A DNA stretch of 64,000 nucleotides from JAPPFW01 sp965231815. Its GTDB lineage: Bacteria; Actinomycetota; Acidimicrobiia; Spongiisociales; Spongiisociaceae. Every line of letters starts with the position of its first letter. The first letter of the stretch is position 1. Shown piece after piece: positions 8,168-16,979 of this stretch. The position numbers and the translations under genes were made by a program. The notes below the pieces were generated by a model. The model was not told the DNA's origin, made no database searches, and saw only the letters and a program-made list of their open reading frames with translations. The stretch covers positions 1,302,001 through 1,366,000 of the forward strand of contig OZ246890.1 of NCBI GenBank assembly GCA_965231815.1, in the 5' to 3' direction.

Positions 8168-8665
8168 ATGCAGGTATCCATGTCGGTCAACGGCAGGCAG
8201 GTTTCGAGGGAGGTGGAGCCCCGGACCCTGCTGGTCCACTTCCTGAGGGAAGATTTGCGGTTGACCGGGACCCATGTGGGGTGTGAGACGTCGTATTGCG
8301 GCGCGTGCACCATCAAGCTTGACGGCAAGGCGGTGCTTTCCTGCACCATGCTGGCCGTCCAGGCCGACGGCGCCGACATCACGACGGTCGAAGGTCTAGC
8401 TCAGAACGGAGACCTGCACCCGGTTCAGGAGGGTTTCTGGGAACGCCACGGCCTGCAATGCGGGTACTGCACTCCCGGCATGATCATGTCGGCGGTCACC
8501 CTCCTCGAGGAGAACGACAACCCATCAGAGGAAGAGATACGGCACGGCATCGAGGGGAACCTGTGCCGTTGCACCGGGTATCACAACATCGTGCGGGCGA
8601 TCGAGTACGCAGGCGCCAAGATGCGCGGCGACGATCCGGCCCCGGCGGAATGGGAGGATGCATGA
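8168..8665 (+). CDS. coxS: Molybdenum hydroxylase small subunit, 2Fe-2S (CoxS-like)
   Basis: This subunit passes electrons from the molybdenum site to FAD through two 2Fe-2S clusters. Both sets of ligands are present: the plant-ferredoxin-like cluster in GCETSYCGACTIKLDGKAVLSC (residues about 40-61) and the second cluster in CGYCTPGMIMSA and LCRCTGYHNIVRA (residues about 98-150). The ATG at 8168 has AAAGGAG upstream and gives 165 residues, normal for the family; an in-frame ATG at 8078 would add an unconserved 30-residue leader. The gene overlaps coxL by four bases (ATGA). Confidence 0.93.
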   Translation: MQVSMSVNGRQVSREVEPRTLLVHFLREDLRLTGTHVGCETSYCGACTIKLDGKAVLSCTMLAVQADGADITTVEGLAQNGDLHPVQEGFWERHGLQCGYCTPGMIMSAVTLLEENDNPSEEEIRHGIEGNLCRCTGYHNIVRAIEYAGAKMRGDDPAPAEWEDA

Positions 8666-11040
8666 GCTCGACGAGTGTGCTGGGCGGTGTGGTTCGCCGC
8701 CGTGAAGATCCTGCACTGATTCGCGGCGGAGGTCGCTACACCGACGATGTCAAGTTGGCCGGTACCGCCCATGTGGCTTTCGTGCGGAGCCCGTTCGCTC
8801 ATGCTCGAGTCCTTTCGGTGGACACTTCGGCAGCCGAGAGTATGGATGGAGTAGTAGCTGTCTACACCGCAGCCGACGTGGAGCACCTCGGCCTCCTCGT
8901 TGCCCAGGCTGCGGTCGGGGCTCTTCGCCCGCTACTGAACAATGGAGTTATAAAGCACGTCGGTGAAGCGGTGGCGATGGTGGTGGCGGAGGATCCCTAT
9001 AAGGCTCGCGACGCCGTCGATGAGGTCGATGTGGACTACGAGGCCCTCCCTGCGGTGGTGGACCTTAAACACTCGCTCAGTGACGAGGACAAGGTTCATG
9101 ACGATCTCGACTCGAACCTGTTGGTCTCGTGGACAGGACCTTTCGGAGCCGACGCGGACGGCCTCGCTCAGGTCAAGGCCGGCATAGACGACCAGAAGTC
9201 CAGAGACGATGTGGTGGTGGTGTCCCAAGAGATGACCAACCAGCGTTTGATCCCGGTTCCGATCGAGCCCCGTTCGGTGATGGCCGACTACCAGATGGGC
9301 TACGACCGGTTCGATGTCTACTCCTCCACCCAGATCCCTTCCGCGCTGGCCGGAGCGATCGGCGGTTACTTCGGGATGGGTCTTAACCAGGTCACCGTCA
9401 AAGCCATGGAGGTGGGGGGCGGATTCGGCTGCAAGCTCAACATCTACAACGACGAGGTGTTGGTTGCTTTCGCATCCAAGCAGTTGGGTAGGCCGGTGAA
9501 ATGGACCGAGACGCGCCGGGAAGCGGCCAATTCGACCATCCAGGGTCGGGGTTGGATCGCTACCGCCACCATGACCGGAACGACGGACGGCGAGATACTC
9601 GGGTTCGAGTTGGAGGGTATCGCCGATATGGGCGCCTACTCGCAGAACTTCACGGTCGCGATCCCCTTCCTGGGTGTCTTCGTCGGGTCCGGCCAGTACT
9701 CCTTCCCCACTCACTGGAAGATGGACTGCGTGGTCACCCACACGATGACCACCGACGCCTACCGGGGGGCGGGCCGACCGGAAGCCGCCTACTACCTGGA
9801 GCGTATCCTCGATATGTACGCGAGGAAGATCGGAATGGATCCGGCGGAGGTGCGCAGGAAGAACTTCATCCCGGCCTCGGAGTTTCCCGCCGCCGTTTCG
9901 CCCATGGGATTCGCGATGGATACCGGCGACTACGAAGCCAACCTGGAGGCCGCCCTGGCCTCGGCCGGATGGTCCGATCTTCTGGCCGAGCGTGACGCTG
10001 CGCGAGCGGACGGTCGACATGTGGGGGTGGGTATATCAACCTACGTCGAGGTGTGCGGATTCGGACCGTCACCGCTGGTCGACCTCGGTTTCTCGTGGTC
10101 TTCATACCAGATGCCCTCCGCCTTCAACGGTTCTGGACTGGTAAGGGTCCACCCGGATGGCTCTGCCACGGTCTCGATCGGAACCGGTCCCTCTGGTCAG
10201 GGGCACCAGACGACTTGGGCCCAGATCGTCGGTGACGGTTTGGGGATGGAGGTTGATCGTATCCGGGTGATCCACGGGGACACCGAGGAGGCGCCTCCAA
10301 GCATCGGTTCGTTCGGCTCCCGATCCGCGGCGGTGGACGGTTCGGCGTGTTATCAGGCCACCGGCAAGGTTCGCTCGAAGGCCGCCAAGATAGCCGCCCA
10401 CCTGCTCGAAGCATCGGAAGAGGACATCGAGTTCGCGGACGGAGGCGCTCGAGTCGTCGGAACTCCCGACAGCTCGGTTACCTGGGAGGAACTCGCCAAG
10501 ACGGCGTACCAGCCCCATCTGCTGCCCGAGGGTTTGGAAGGCGGTCTGGAGGCTCATGCGATCTTCAGTCCCGGAAACGCCACATGGCCGTTCGGGACCC
10601 ACATCGCGATGGTGGAGGTAGACCCCGACACCGGTGACGTAAACCTCCTTAGATACATCGGAATGGATGACTGCGGCAATGTGATCAACCCGATGATCGT
10701 GGATGGTCAGGTTCACGGCGGTATCGCCCAAGGGGTAGGTCAAGCTCTGTTCGAAGATGCGGTCTACGACATGGACGGCAACTTGCTGGCCGGATCGTTG
10801 GTTGATTACATCCTGCCCACCGCGACGGATCTTCCGTCCTTCGAGCTGGGTAGAACGGTTACCCCGACCGATATCAACCCCCTTGGTGTCAAGGGCATCG
10901 GGGAGGCGGGCACTATCGGAGCTGCGCAGACCGTCGTCAATGCGGTGGTTGATGCGCTGGAGCCTTTAGGGGTGACCCATATTGACATGCCGTTACGGCC
11001 CCGACGGGTCTGGCAGGCAATCCAGGACGCCAGAGCGTAG
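8662..11040 (+). CDS. coxL: Molybdenum hydroxylase large subunit, form II CoxL type
   Basis: The large subunit carries the molybdopterin cytosine dinucleotide cofactor. Starting at the ATG overlapping the coxS stop gives 792 residues, as expected. The N-terminal aldehyde-oxidase-like domain begins VVRRREDPALIRGGGRYTDD; the molybdopterin-binding region follows, with GGGFGCK and the active-site loop AYRGAGRPEAAYYLER. That AYRGAGR loop is the form II signature; true CO dehydrogenases (form I) carry AYXCSFR. A C-terminal GVGEAGT-like segment (GIGEAGTIGAAQ) supplies the conserved glutamate. Substrate may be CO at low efficiency, a purine, an aldehyde or another heterocycle. The S-L-M gene order is complete, but no maturation genes are in the window. 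Confidence 0.9.
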   Translation: MSSTSVLGGVVRRREDPALIRGGGRYTDDVKLAGTAHVAFVRSPFAHARVLSVDTSAAESMDGVVAVYTAADVEHLGLLVAQAAVGALRPLLNNGVIKHVGEAVAMVVAEDPYKARDAVDEVDVDYEALPAVVDLKHSLSDEDKVHDDLDSNLLVSWTGPFGADADGLAQVKAGIDDQKSRDDVVVVSQEMTNQRLIPVPIEPRSVMADYQMGYDRFDVYSSTQIPSALAGAIGGYFGMGLNQVTVKAMEVGGGFGCKLNIYNDEVLVAFASKQLGRPVKWTETRREAANSTIQGRGWIATATMTGTTDGEILGFELEGIADMGAYSQNFTVAIPFLGVFVGSGQYSFPTHWKMDCVVTHTMTTDAYRGAGRPEAAYYLERILDMYARKIGMDPAEVRRKNFIPASEFPAAVSPMGFAMDTGDYEANLEAALASAGWSDLLAERDAARADGRHVGVGISTYVEVCGFGPSPLVDLGFSWSSYQMPSAFNGSGLVRVHPDGSATVSIGTGPSGQGHQTTWAQIVGDGLGMEVDRIRVIHGDTEEAPPSIGSFGSRSAAVDGSACYQATGKVRSKAAKIAAHLLEASEEDIEFADGGARVVGTPDSSVTWEELAKTAYQPHLLPEGLEGGLEAHAIFSPGNATWPFGTHIAMVEVDPDTGDVNLLRYIGMDDCGNVINPMIVDGQVHGGIAQGVGQALFEDAVYDMDGNLLAGSLVDYILPTATDLPSFELGRTVTPTDINPLGVKGIGEAGTIGAAQTVVNAVVDALEPLGVTHIDMPLRPRRVWQAIQDARA

Positions 11041-11054
11041 GGGAGGAGGAGCTC

Positions 11055-11921
11055 ATGTACCCACGCAAGTTTGACTACGTAGCGCCTTCCGATCTGGAGG
11101 AGGCGCTGGCGGCACTCGACGACAACCCCGGGGCCAAGGTAATGGCGGGCGGGATGAGCCTGCTGCCGATGATGAAGTTGCGGTTGCTGTCACCCGAACT
11201 GGTGGTTGATATCAGCCGAGTCGATGGATTAGGTGATATCACCGACGATGGTGACGCCATCATGATCGGCGCCCTTGTTACTCATGCCGATGTGGCTGCG
11301 AATGATCTGGTTATGGAGCATGGCGCGGCGCTGGCCACGGCTGCTTCCTGGACGGGTGATCGCCAGGTCCGTAACCGTGGCACCTGTTGCGGGTCGATGG
11401 TCCATGCCGATGTGGCGGCTGATCAGCCGGTGGCGGCCTTGGCGCTGGGCGCCACGATGATGGCTGCTTCGTCGGGTGGTTCCCGGGAGATCGCGGCGGC
11501 TGACTTCTTCGTGGACACGTTGATGTCCGCTTTGGAACCCAACGAGATACTTACCGGGATCAAGATCCCGAAGATCGGCGCCGGTACGGGGTCCGCCTAT
11601 GACAAGCTGGGTCGCCGCGGCGGTCATTCCGACTACGCGGTAGCCGGGGTCGCGGCTTCGGTGACCCGTTCCAACGGGTCCATCAGCGCGGCCACCGTGG
11701 CGGTGACCGGGGTAGGCAACAAGCCGGTTCTCGCCGGTGGCGTAGCCGATGCCTTAGTCGGATCCGACGGTTCGGACGCGGCTGTTGAAGCTGCGGCCGC
11801 CCACGCTACCGACGGCATCGACGTGCTCGAAGACCTGTACGGATCGGTCGATTATAAGACCCACCTGGCCCGAGTTTTCACCGTCCGAGCCGTCAAGGCA
11901 GCCCTAGCCGCGACCGGCTGA
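11055..11921 (+). CDS. coxM: Molybdenum hydroxylase FAD subunit (CoxM-like)
   Basis: The 288-residue FAD-binding medium subunit accepts electrons from the CoxS clusters. It starts MYPRKFDYVAPSDLEEALAAL, with the two FAD pyrophosphate-binding loops recognisable as AGGMSLLPMMKLR (residues about 32-44) and the TCCGSMVHADVAADQP segment (about residue 113, where AGGxS and TIGG loops occur in the family). The C-terminal CO-dehydrogenase flavoprotein domain is present. GGGGAGGAGGAG upstream is a strong ribosome-binding site. It closes the three-gene operon after a 14-bp spacer. Confidence 0.92.
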   Translation: MYPRKFDYVAPSDLEEALAALDDNPGAKVMAGGMSLLPMMKLRLLSPELVVDISRVDGLGDITDDGDAIMIGALVTHADVAANDLVMEHGAALATAASWTGDRQVRNRGTCCGSMVHADVAADQPVAALALGATMMAASSGGSREIAAADFFVDTLMSALEPNEILTGIKIPKIGAGTGSAYDKLGRRGGHSDYAVAGVAASVTRSNGSISAATVAVTGVGNKPVLAGGVADALVGSDGSDAAVEAAAAHATDGIDVLEDLYGSVDYKTHLARVFTVRAVKAALAATG

Positions 11922-11951
11922 ACCACCCGCTCCAGGCAAGCGACAAACAAA

Positions 11952-11968
11952 GACCGGCCGTTCCGGTC
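11952..11968 (+). terminator. Small GC hairpin after coxM
   Basis: GACCGG (11952-11957) and CCGGTC (11963-11968) form a 6-bp stem with a 5-nt loop 30 bp after the coxM stop. No T-run follows, so termination here is a weak inference. Confidence 0.35.
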
Positions 11969-12019
11969 GGGGAAGACCTCAACGGAGCGACCGGTTGTTG
12001 TTCGCTGTTCGAGCCGAGG

Positions 12020-12472
12020 TCAGGTTTCGGTGTAGCAGGATCGAACGATTACCTCGACCTGCTCGGCTGCCGTGGCAGGGTCTTGGTGCTCCCAGATTCG
12101 TATCACCCGCCATCCGGCCATCGTCAGGGCTTCATCCGCCCTACGATCCCGTTCCACGTTGGTGTTGAGTTTCTCCAGCCACCAGTCCGCGTTGGTCTTG
12201 GGCAAGCTCTCGTGCTCCGGGCAGCGGTGCCAGAAGCAGCCATCGACGAACACCGCCACCCGTACCCGTGTGAACACGATATCCGGTCGTATTCTCCCTA
12301 CTTCCGGTAACGGCATGTCCACCCGATAACGAAGCCCCCTCCGATGCAGTTCGCGGCGGATCGCCAGTTCAGGACTCGTGTCGCGGCTGCGTATCTTCGC
12401 CATCTGGGCGGATTTGGCGGCCGATGGCCGCTTTAATTCGGTCACGCGTTCGACAGTACCGGAAAGTGTCAC
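12020..12472 (-). CDS. vsr: Very short patch repair endonuclease (Vsr)
   Basis: Vsr nicks DNA 5' of the T in T:G mismatches that arise when 5-methylcytosine deaminates, and so usually travels with a C5-cytosine methyltransferase. The 150-residue protein has the full family pattern: AQMAKIRSRDTSPELAIRREL near residue 24, RYRVDMPLP, the PDIVF strand bearing the metal-binding Asp, VFVDGCFWHRCPEH with the Zn-binding and catalytic His/Cys residues, and RVIRIWEH near the end. It is divergent from the adjacent methyltransferase, and its reading frame is intact although its two neighbours are interrupted. Confidence 0.93.
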   Translation of the reverse strand: MTLSGTVERVTELKRPSAAKSAQMAKIRSRDTSPELAIRRELHRRGLRYRVDMPLPEVGRIRPDIVFTRVRVAVFVDGCFWHRCPEHESLPKTNADWWLEKLNTNVERDRRADEALTMAGWRVIRIWEHQDPATAAEQVEVIVRSCYTET

Positions 12473-12533
12473 ACCCTCGCGCTAGCTTGAAACGGCAAAT
12501 ACCACTACTGTGATTATACGGAGGAAGGTATCA

Positions 12534-13610
12534 GTGGATCTTATTGATGTGTTTGCGGGGTGCGGTGGCATCACCGAAGGATTCCGTCGTGCCGGGTTCA
12601 ATTCCGTGATGGCGGTTGAATGGGATCGCTCGGCCGCCGCTACCTATGCATCAAACTTCGGCGACCATGTGGAGTGTTCCGACATCACGAAGTTACCTGA
12701 CGGCGCATTTCCGTCGGCGGATGTGGTTGTGGGGGGTCCCCCCTGTCAGGGATTCTCGAATCTCGGTAGGCGGGACCCGGCCGATCCTCGCAACCTCCTG
12801 TGGCAGGAGTACGCCCGGGTGGTTCGCTCGGTTCAGCCGAGGGTCTTTGTTCTGGAAAACGTTCCACAGTTTCTGAAGTCGGATCAGTTTCAACTATTCG
12901 TGGAATAGACACGGAACGGTTGCCTGAGTGAGTATGAGCTTGCGGCCGGGATCCTCAACGCGGCCGACTACGGTGTTCCGCAGCGCCGACGGCGAGCGAT
13001 AGTCATCGGAGCCAAACGTGGTCAGGTGACTCTTCCCCCGCCAACTCATGGTCACAGTGACCTATCAATGCCGTGGGTCACCGTACGCGACGCCTTCCTA
13101 GGCATACCCTTCGAGACCGGCCCAACCACCCTTCCGGGTCAAAAGCTGAAGTCCGGTATTCCTGGACCTTTCAAAGTGTCGGAGTTGCACTTATCACGGC
13201 GTCCTCAGGAGATTTCATTGCAGCGTTACGATCTTATACCACCCGGCGGTGGACGGTTCGACCTGCCGGACTATCTACTCCCGGAATACTGGAGGAAGAA
13301 ACCGACGGGAACCGTGGACGTAATGGGGCGAATGGAGTGGAGTCGACCCTCACTTACTATACGAACCGAGTTTTTTAAGCCCGAAAAGGGCCGGTACCTC
13401 CATCCTCAATGGGATGCCGACGATCCTGCTAAGCGTGTGAACCGCTCGATAAGCCATTGGGAGGCGGCTCGGATCCAGTCATTCCCCGACGACTTCGTCT
13501 GGTGTGGAAGCAAGATTGAGATCGCGAAGCAAATCGGTAACGCGGTGCCTCCCCTGCTGGCAGAAGCCATCGCTCGTCATGTGGCGACCTTGCTACGGGG
13601 AGGCCAGTGA
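12534..13610 (+). pseudogene. DNA cytosine-5 methyltransferase interrupted by an in-frame amber codon
   Basis: Reading from a GTG at 12534 (ACGGAGGAAGG upstream) gives a complete C5-methyltransferase apart from one TAG at 12906-12908. Before the stop are motif I (DLIDVFAGCGGITEGFRRAGF), the catalytic motif IV GGPPCQGFS and motif VI (FVLENVP). Directly after it, in the same frame, the protein continues TRNGCLSEYELAAGILNAAD, then YGVPQRRRRAIVIG (motif VIII), a target-recognition region and motif X (QIGNAVPPLLAEAIARHV). About 357 residues are encoded in total. The stop lies between motifs VI and VIII, so the truncated product lacks target recognition. The tail has GTG codons (for example 13026) but no motif IV. 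It is probably an inactive allele, unless read through. The adjacent endonuclease fragment suggests it protected a GCCGGC-like site. Confidence 0.85.
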
Positions 13611-13625
13611 CTGTTTCCGCCCGAG

Positions 13626-14339
13626 ATGTTTGATATTTTCGGGTTGCGTAATGGCCATCCTAATATCGCAGATCGGAGTAGCAGAACTAGCAAGAGAATA
13701 GCCTCTCGAATCTTTGAGGAACTCGGGGTTACCCGCCGCAGCAACCCTCCCGGATAGACCCTAGGGAGTCAGTTTGAGGCAGTAATCAAGAAAACTCTCG
13801 CTCAGCGCCTTTGCAAACTAGATCAAGCGCGTCACTGGCTAATCGGCTCTCAACCCATCACCGAGTTTGTTCAGTACGCACATCTTGACCAAATAAGGAG
13901 GCTATCCGAGGAGGATGAAAGAGGTACACTGCGAGCGTCGTTGGGTACCGACTACCTGATAAAGCCGGACATTACGGTCGGCGTACTACAGGATGTAGGA
14001 GAGATTCAGACTCAACACCTTCATGCTGCGGTGTCATGTAAATGGACAATCCGCTCTGATCGTGTACAGAATATTCGACATGAAGGTGTGGTGTTGACAA
14101 GGCATAGACGAGGTCGGCAACCACACATAATCGCCGTGACAGCCGAACCGATGCCCTCCCGGCTAGCTGCTATTGCTAGAGGTACTGGTGAATTGGATTG
14201 TGTTTATCATGTGGCATTAGCGGAACTTTGTCGAGCGTGTCCTTCCGGTAGTGAGTCGGAATCCATCCTGGCCGAGTTGATTGAGCAGGATCGGCTTCGC
14301 TCATTTGATACTTTGGGGGAGACAATCGCCTACCTTTAG
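13626..14339 (+). pseudogene. NgoMIV/NaeI-like type II restriction endonuclease interrupted by an in-frame amber codon
   Basis: From the ATG at 13626, 15 bp after the methyltransferase stop and in the same frame, 238 codons run to 14339 with one TAG at 13755-13757. After the stop the reading continues TLGSQFEAVIKKTLAQRL (a conserved-looking Glu), then GTDYLIKPDITVGV and AAVSCKWTIRSDRVQNIRHEG. PD followed by SCK and a downstream Glu is the active-site arrangement of the NgoMIV family, whose members cut GCCGGC. The longest open piece is 13758-14339, with a possible GTG or ATG inside it. The region is noticeably richer in A+T than its neighbours, in keeping with horizontal gain. Family assignment is from motif memory, not a search. 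Confidence 0.65.
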
Positions 14340-14620
14340 GTCAGTATCATGGACTGGCGTACTGAACCTATAAGGTGCCTGCGTACCCCACTACTCCCCG
14401 CCGATCTACGAAAAGTCGCCATTCGAGGTCCCGACAGCCCGTACACGCGGATCTTGCCATCCTCCTAGAGAGGCTTGGCCGGTTGATGCCTGTTCAATTA
14501 CGAGGCTGGCCGGCTGCGGAACAACTGCCCGTGAAACCTGCCCTAGAATTGTCTGCTGTGACAGGGGAAAAGAACCAAGAGTCCAATGGCCCGCCTCCGT
14601 GGGCCGTACCGAAGAGGAGC

Positions 14621-15799
14621 GTGCCCGAGGTCGACTTTCCGGCCGGGTTCGGGTTACACAGCGGCAATATCGGGATCAAGGATGAGACCCGGGACGTGAT
14701 GATCCTCTCCGCGGCGGAAGGTACCACAGCTGCCGGGGTGTTCACCCGGAGCCGGTTTTCCGGGCCGAGCGTGATTGTCAGCCGGGACCATCTGGCTGAT
14801 GGCGCCGCTCAGGCGGTGGTGGTGATCTCCAAGAACTCCAACGTGGCCACCGGCGAGGTGGGGATGGCCAACGCTCGGGAACTTGCTGAGCTGACCGCTC
14901 GTGTGGTCGGGTGCGACGCTAGGGGCATTGTGGTGGCTTCCACCGGGGTGATCGGAGTTCGTTACCCGATGGACCGTATCCGCCGGTACATGTCCGGGCT
15001 GGTCGGCGATCGGGAGGCATTATCCACGCCGGGTTCCGCCACTACGGCAGCCAAAGCGATCATGACCACCGACACCCATGCAAAGGTATCGGAGGCTCAG
15101 GCTGCTGCGGCACGGGTGGTGGGGATCGCCAAGGGGGTGGGCATGATCGAACCGGACATGGCCACCATGCTGGCCTTCGTAGCTACCGACGCCGAAGTGC
15201 CGTCCTCCGTGCTCGATTCTTTGTTCCGGCGGGTAGTGGACCGTACCTTCAACGCCTTGAGCATCGACACCGATACCTCAACGAGCGACACCGCGGTGAT
15301 CCTGGCGTCGGGCGTGTCCGGACCGGTTGACCTTCAGGTACTGGAGTCAGCCGTGGAGGAAGTATGTCTGGATCTGACTCGCCAGTTGGCCGCCGACGGG
15401 GAGGGCGCCGAGACGCTCATCGTGGTGACGGTGGACGAAGCTAGGGATGAAGCCCAGGCCAAACGGGTGGCGAAGGCGATTGTCAACTCACCCTTGGTGA
15501 AAACCGCGGTGCACGGTCGCGATCCGAACTGGGGCAGGGTGGCGATGGCGGTGGGGAAGTGCAACGATACCGATATCGAACCTGGCAGGGTGGTGATCCG
15601 GTTTGGCAGCACCGAGGTGTATCCGGCGCCGGCCACTCCGCAGATGTTGGAGGGCTTGGCTCGGTACCTGGCCGCCCCCGAGATACTTATCCATGTGAGT
15701 CTCGGTATCGTTCCCCGTTCCGATGGAGGACGCTTTACTGTCTACGGTTGTGACCTCACCGACGGTTACGTCCGCATCAACGCCGATTACACAACGTAG
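14621..15799 (+). CDS. argJ: Bifunctional glutamate N-acetyltransferase/ornithine acetyltransferase ArgJ
   Basis: ArgJ recycles the acetyl group from N-acetylornithine to glutamate in arginine synthesis. The protein is made as a precursor that cleaves itself at the Ala-Thr bond in the motif seen here as KGVGMIEPDMATMLAFVATDAEV; the Thr becomes the nucleophile. Other family marks are GVFTRSRFSGPSV, IMTTDTHAK, FNALSIDTDTSTSD and the late HGRDPNWGRVAMAVG. The GTG at 14621 starts exactly at the first conserved strand (VPEVDFPAGFG) and gives 392 residues; the frame is open back to 14375, with an ATG at 14486 as alternative. No other arg genes are nearby, so it stands alone between a restriction-modification remnant and the nuo operon. 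Confidence 0.88.
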   Translation: MPEVDFPAGFGLHSGNIGIKDETRDVMILSAAEGTTAAGVFTRSRFSGPSVIVSRDHLADGAAQAVVVISKNSNVATGEVGMANARELAELTARVVGCDARGIVVASTGVIGVRYPMDRIRRYMSGLVGDREALSTPGSATTAAKAIMTTDTHAKVSEAQAAAARVVGIAKGVGMIEPDMATMLAFVATDAEVPSSVLDSLFRRVVDRTFNALSIDTDTSTSDTAVILASGVSGPVDLQVLESAVEEVCLDLTRQLAADGEGAETLIVVTVDEARDEAQAKRVAKAIVNSPLVKTAVHGRDPNWGRVAMAVGKCNDTDIEPGRVVIRFGSTEVYPAPATPQMLEGLARYLAAPEILIHVSLGIVPRSDGGRFTVYGCDLTDGYVRINADYTT

Positions 15800-15828
15800 A
15801 TCTGATTGTTCATGTTTCCGGCACACCG

Positions 15829-15906
15829 GCGCAACCGGGCCTTGACCAGGCAATCCGGCTATCGGTCGCCTCCCGTACCGGTCCGGGGTGGAGGTTCACA
15901 GTCCGG
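15829..15906 (-). repeat. Dispersed 207-bp repeat family, inverted partial copy after argJ
   Basis: The stretch TTGACCAGG...CTATCGG...CCGGTCCGG...GTTCAC...GTCCGG at 15842-15906 aligns in reverse complement with 31000-31063 inside the repeat after nuoN, in the same order and spacing. Similarity may extend left to about 15829. It begins some 30 bp after the argJ stop, like the other copies that follow stop codons. The other parts of the element are not recognisable here. Confidence 0.6.
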
Positions 15907-16089
15907 GTCAGGAGTGTTCCGGCGCCGACCGATCCTGATGTCCTCCAAATGCGCTGTATAGTCTGGGTAATGCTGTTTTCACCCAGAGCAGTCACCGTCT
16001 GCCCGGCCTGATGGACTGTGCGAATCCGCCGGTTGTTTTGGCGCTGACGGGCCGTTTTCCTAGGCTGAGGCTCGTTACGGAGGGACGGG
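15907..16089 (+). promoter_or_regulatory. Leader/promoter region of the nuo operon
   Basis: No gene is seen here. TATAGT at 15957-15962 is a plausible -10 without a good -35 upstream. ACGGAGGGACGGG immediately before the nuoA ATG is a strong ribosome-binding site. Confidence 0.4.
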
Positions 16090-16509
16090 ATGGATCTATC
16101 TGATTATCTGCCCATCGCGGTGATGTTCCTGCTGGCGGCGCTGTTCGCCGGGGTGTCTCTGGTGGTTTCATACCTGGTCTCTTACAAGCGCCCCACCCCC
16201 GAGAAGTTGGAGCCCTACGAGTGCGGGATCGTTACGGAGGCCGAACCGATACAGAGGTTCCCGGTAAAGTTCTACATGGTGGCGATCCTTTTCGTGATCT
16301 TCGACGTCGAGATCATCTTCCTGTTTGCATGGGCGGTGGTGTTCGTTGACCTCGGATGGCCCGGAGTCGTGGCGGTGGCGATATTCACCCTGCTTATCGT
16401 GGAAACCCTCGGGTACGTTTGGAAGCGGGGCGCGCTGGATTGGAATGTCTCCCGCCGGGCTAGGTACAGATCGGCAACGGAACCCGTTATGGGCGAGAAC
16501 CTAGCCTGA
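16090..16509 (+). CDS. nuoA: NADH-quinone oxidoreductase subunit A
   Basis: First gene of a complete complex I operon. The 139-residue membrane subunit has three helices and the conserved loop between helices 1 and 2, RPTPEKLEPYECGIVTEAE, containing the Cys of the quinone-site loop, followed by RFPVKFYMVAILFVIFDVEIIFLF. It sits at the junction of the peripheral and membrane arms. The stop shares its last base with the nuoB ATG, so translation is coupled. Confidence 0.95.
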   Translation: MDLSDYLPIAVMFLLAALFAGVSLVVSYLVSYKRPTPEKLEPYECGIVTEAEPIQRFPVKFYMVAILFVIFDVEIIFLFAWAVVFVDLGWPGVVAVAIFTLLIVETLGYVWKRGALDWNVSRRARYRSATEPVMGENLA

Positions 16510-16979
16510 TGGCCCGCCTTGCTACGCCGCCCCATCTCCTGACAACCACTCTCGGGAAAGCCATCCGTTGGGCACAAACCCAGTCGATGTGGCCGGCAAC
16601 TTTCGGGTTGGCTTGTTGCGCTATCGAGATGATGGCCACCGGGACCGCCCACAACGATCTGGCCCGTTTCGGTATGGAGGTGTTCCGGGCTTCGCCTCGC
16701 CAGGCCGACCTCATGGTGGTGGCGGGACGGGTGTCCCAGAAAATGGCGCCGGTACTGCGCCAGGTCTATGACCAGATGGGGGATCCCAAATGGGTCATCT
16801 CGATGGGCGCCTGCGCTTCGACCGGTGGAATGTTCAACAACTATGCGTTGGTCCAGGGCGTGGATCAGATCGTTCCGGTAGACATTTACGTTCCCGGCTG
16901 CCCGCCCGGTCCCCAGTCATTGATGCACGGCATTCTCACTCTCCAGGACAAGGTTATGGACGGGGAGTTGGCCCGCTGA
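16509..16979 (+). CDS. nuoB: NADH-quinone oxidoreductase subunit B
   Basis: Holds the terminal 4Fe-4S cluster N2 that reduces quinone. The 156-residue protein has the expected ligands: the tandem cysteines in FGLACCAIEMM, one in SMGACASTGGMF and one in YVPGCPPGPQSLMHGI. It overlaps nuoA and nuoC by one base each, which indicates tight translational coupling. Confidence 0.96.
   Translation: MARLATPPHLLTTTLGKAIRWAQTQSMWPATFGLACCAIEMMATGTAHNDLARFGMEVFRASPRQADLMVVAGRVSQKMAPVLRQVYDQMGDPKWVISMGACASTGGMFNNYALVQGVDQIVPVDIYVPGCPPGPQSLMHGILTLQDKVMDGELAR

Noticed and set aside
8932..10020. A 362-codon minus-strand open frame across coxL
   Set aside because: Shadow frame of a GC-rich gene; the plus strand encodes a well-conserved molybdenum hydroxylase.
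12534..14339. Genome-wide recoding of TAG as a sense codon
   Set aside because: TAG ends rbsK, coxL, topA, hsdR and other intact genes, so the two internal amber codons are better seen as lesions.
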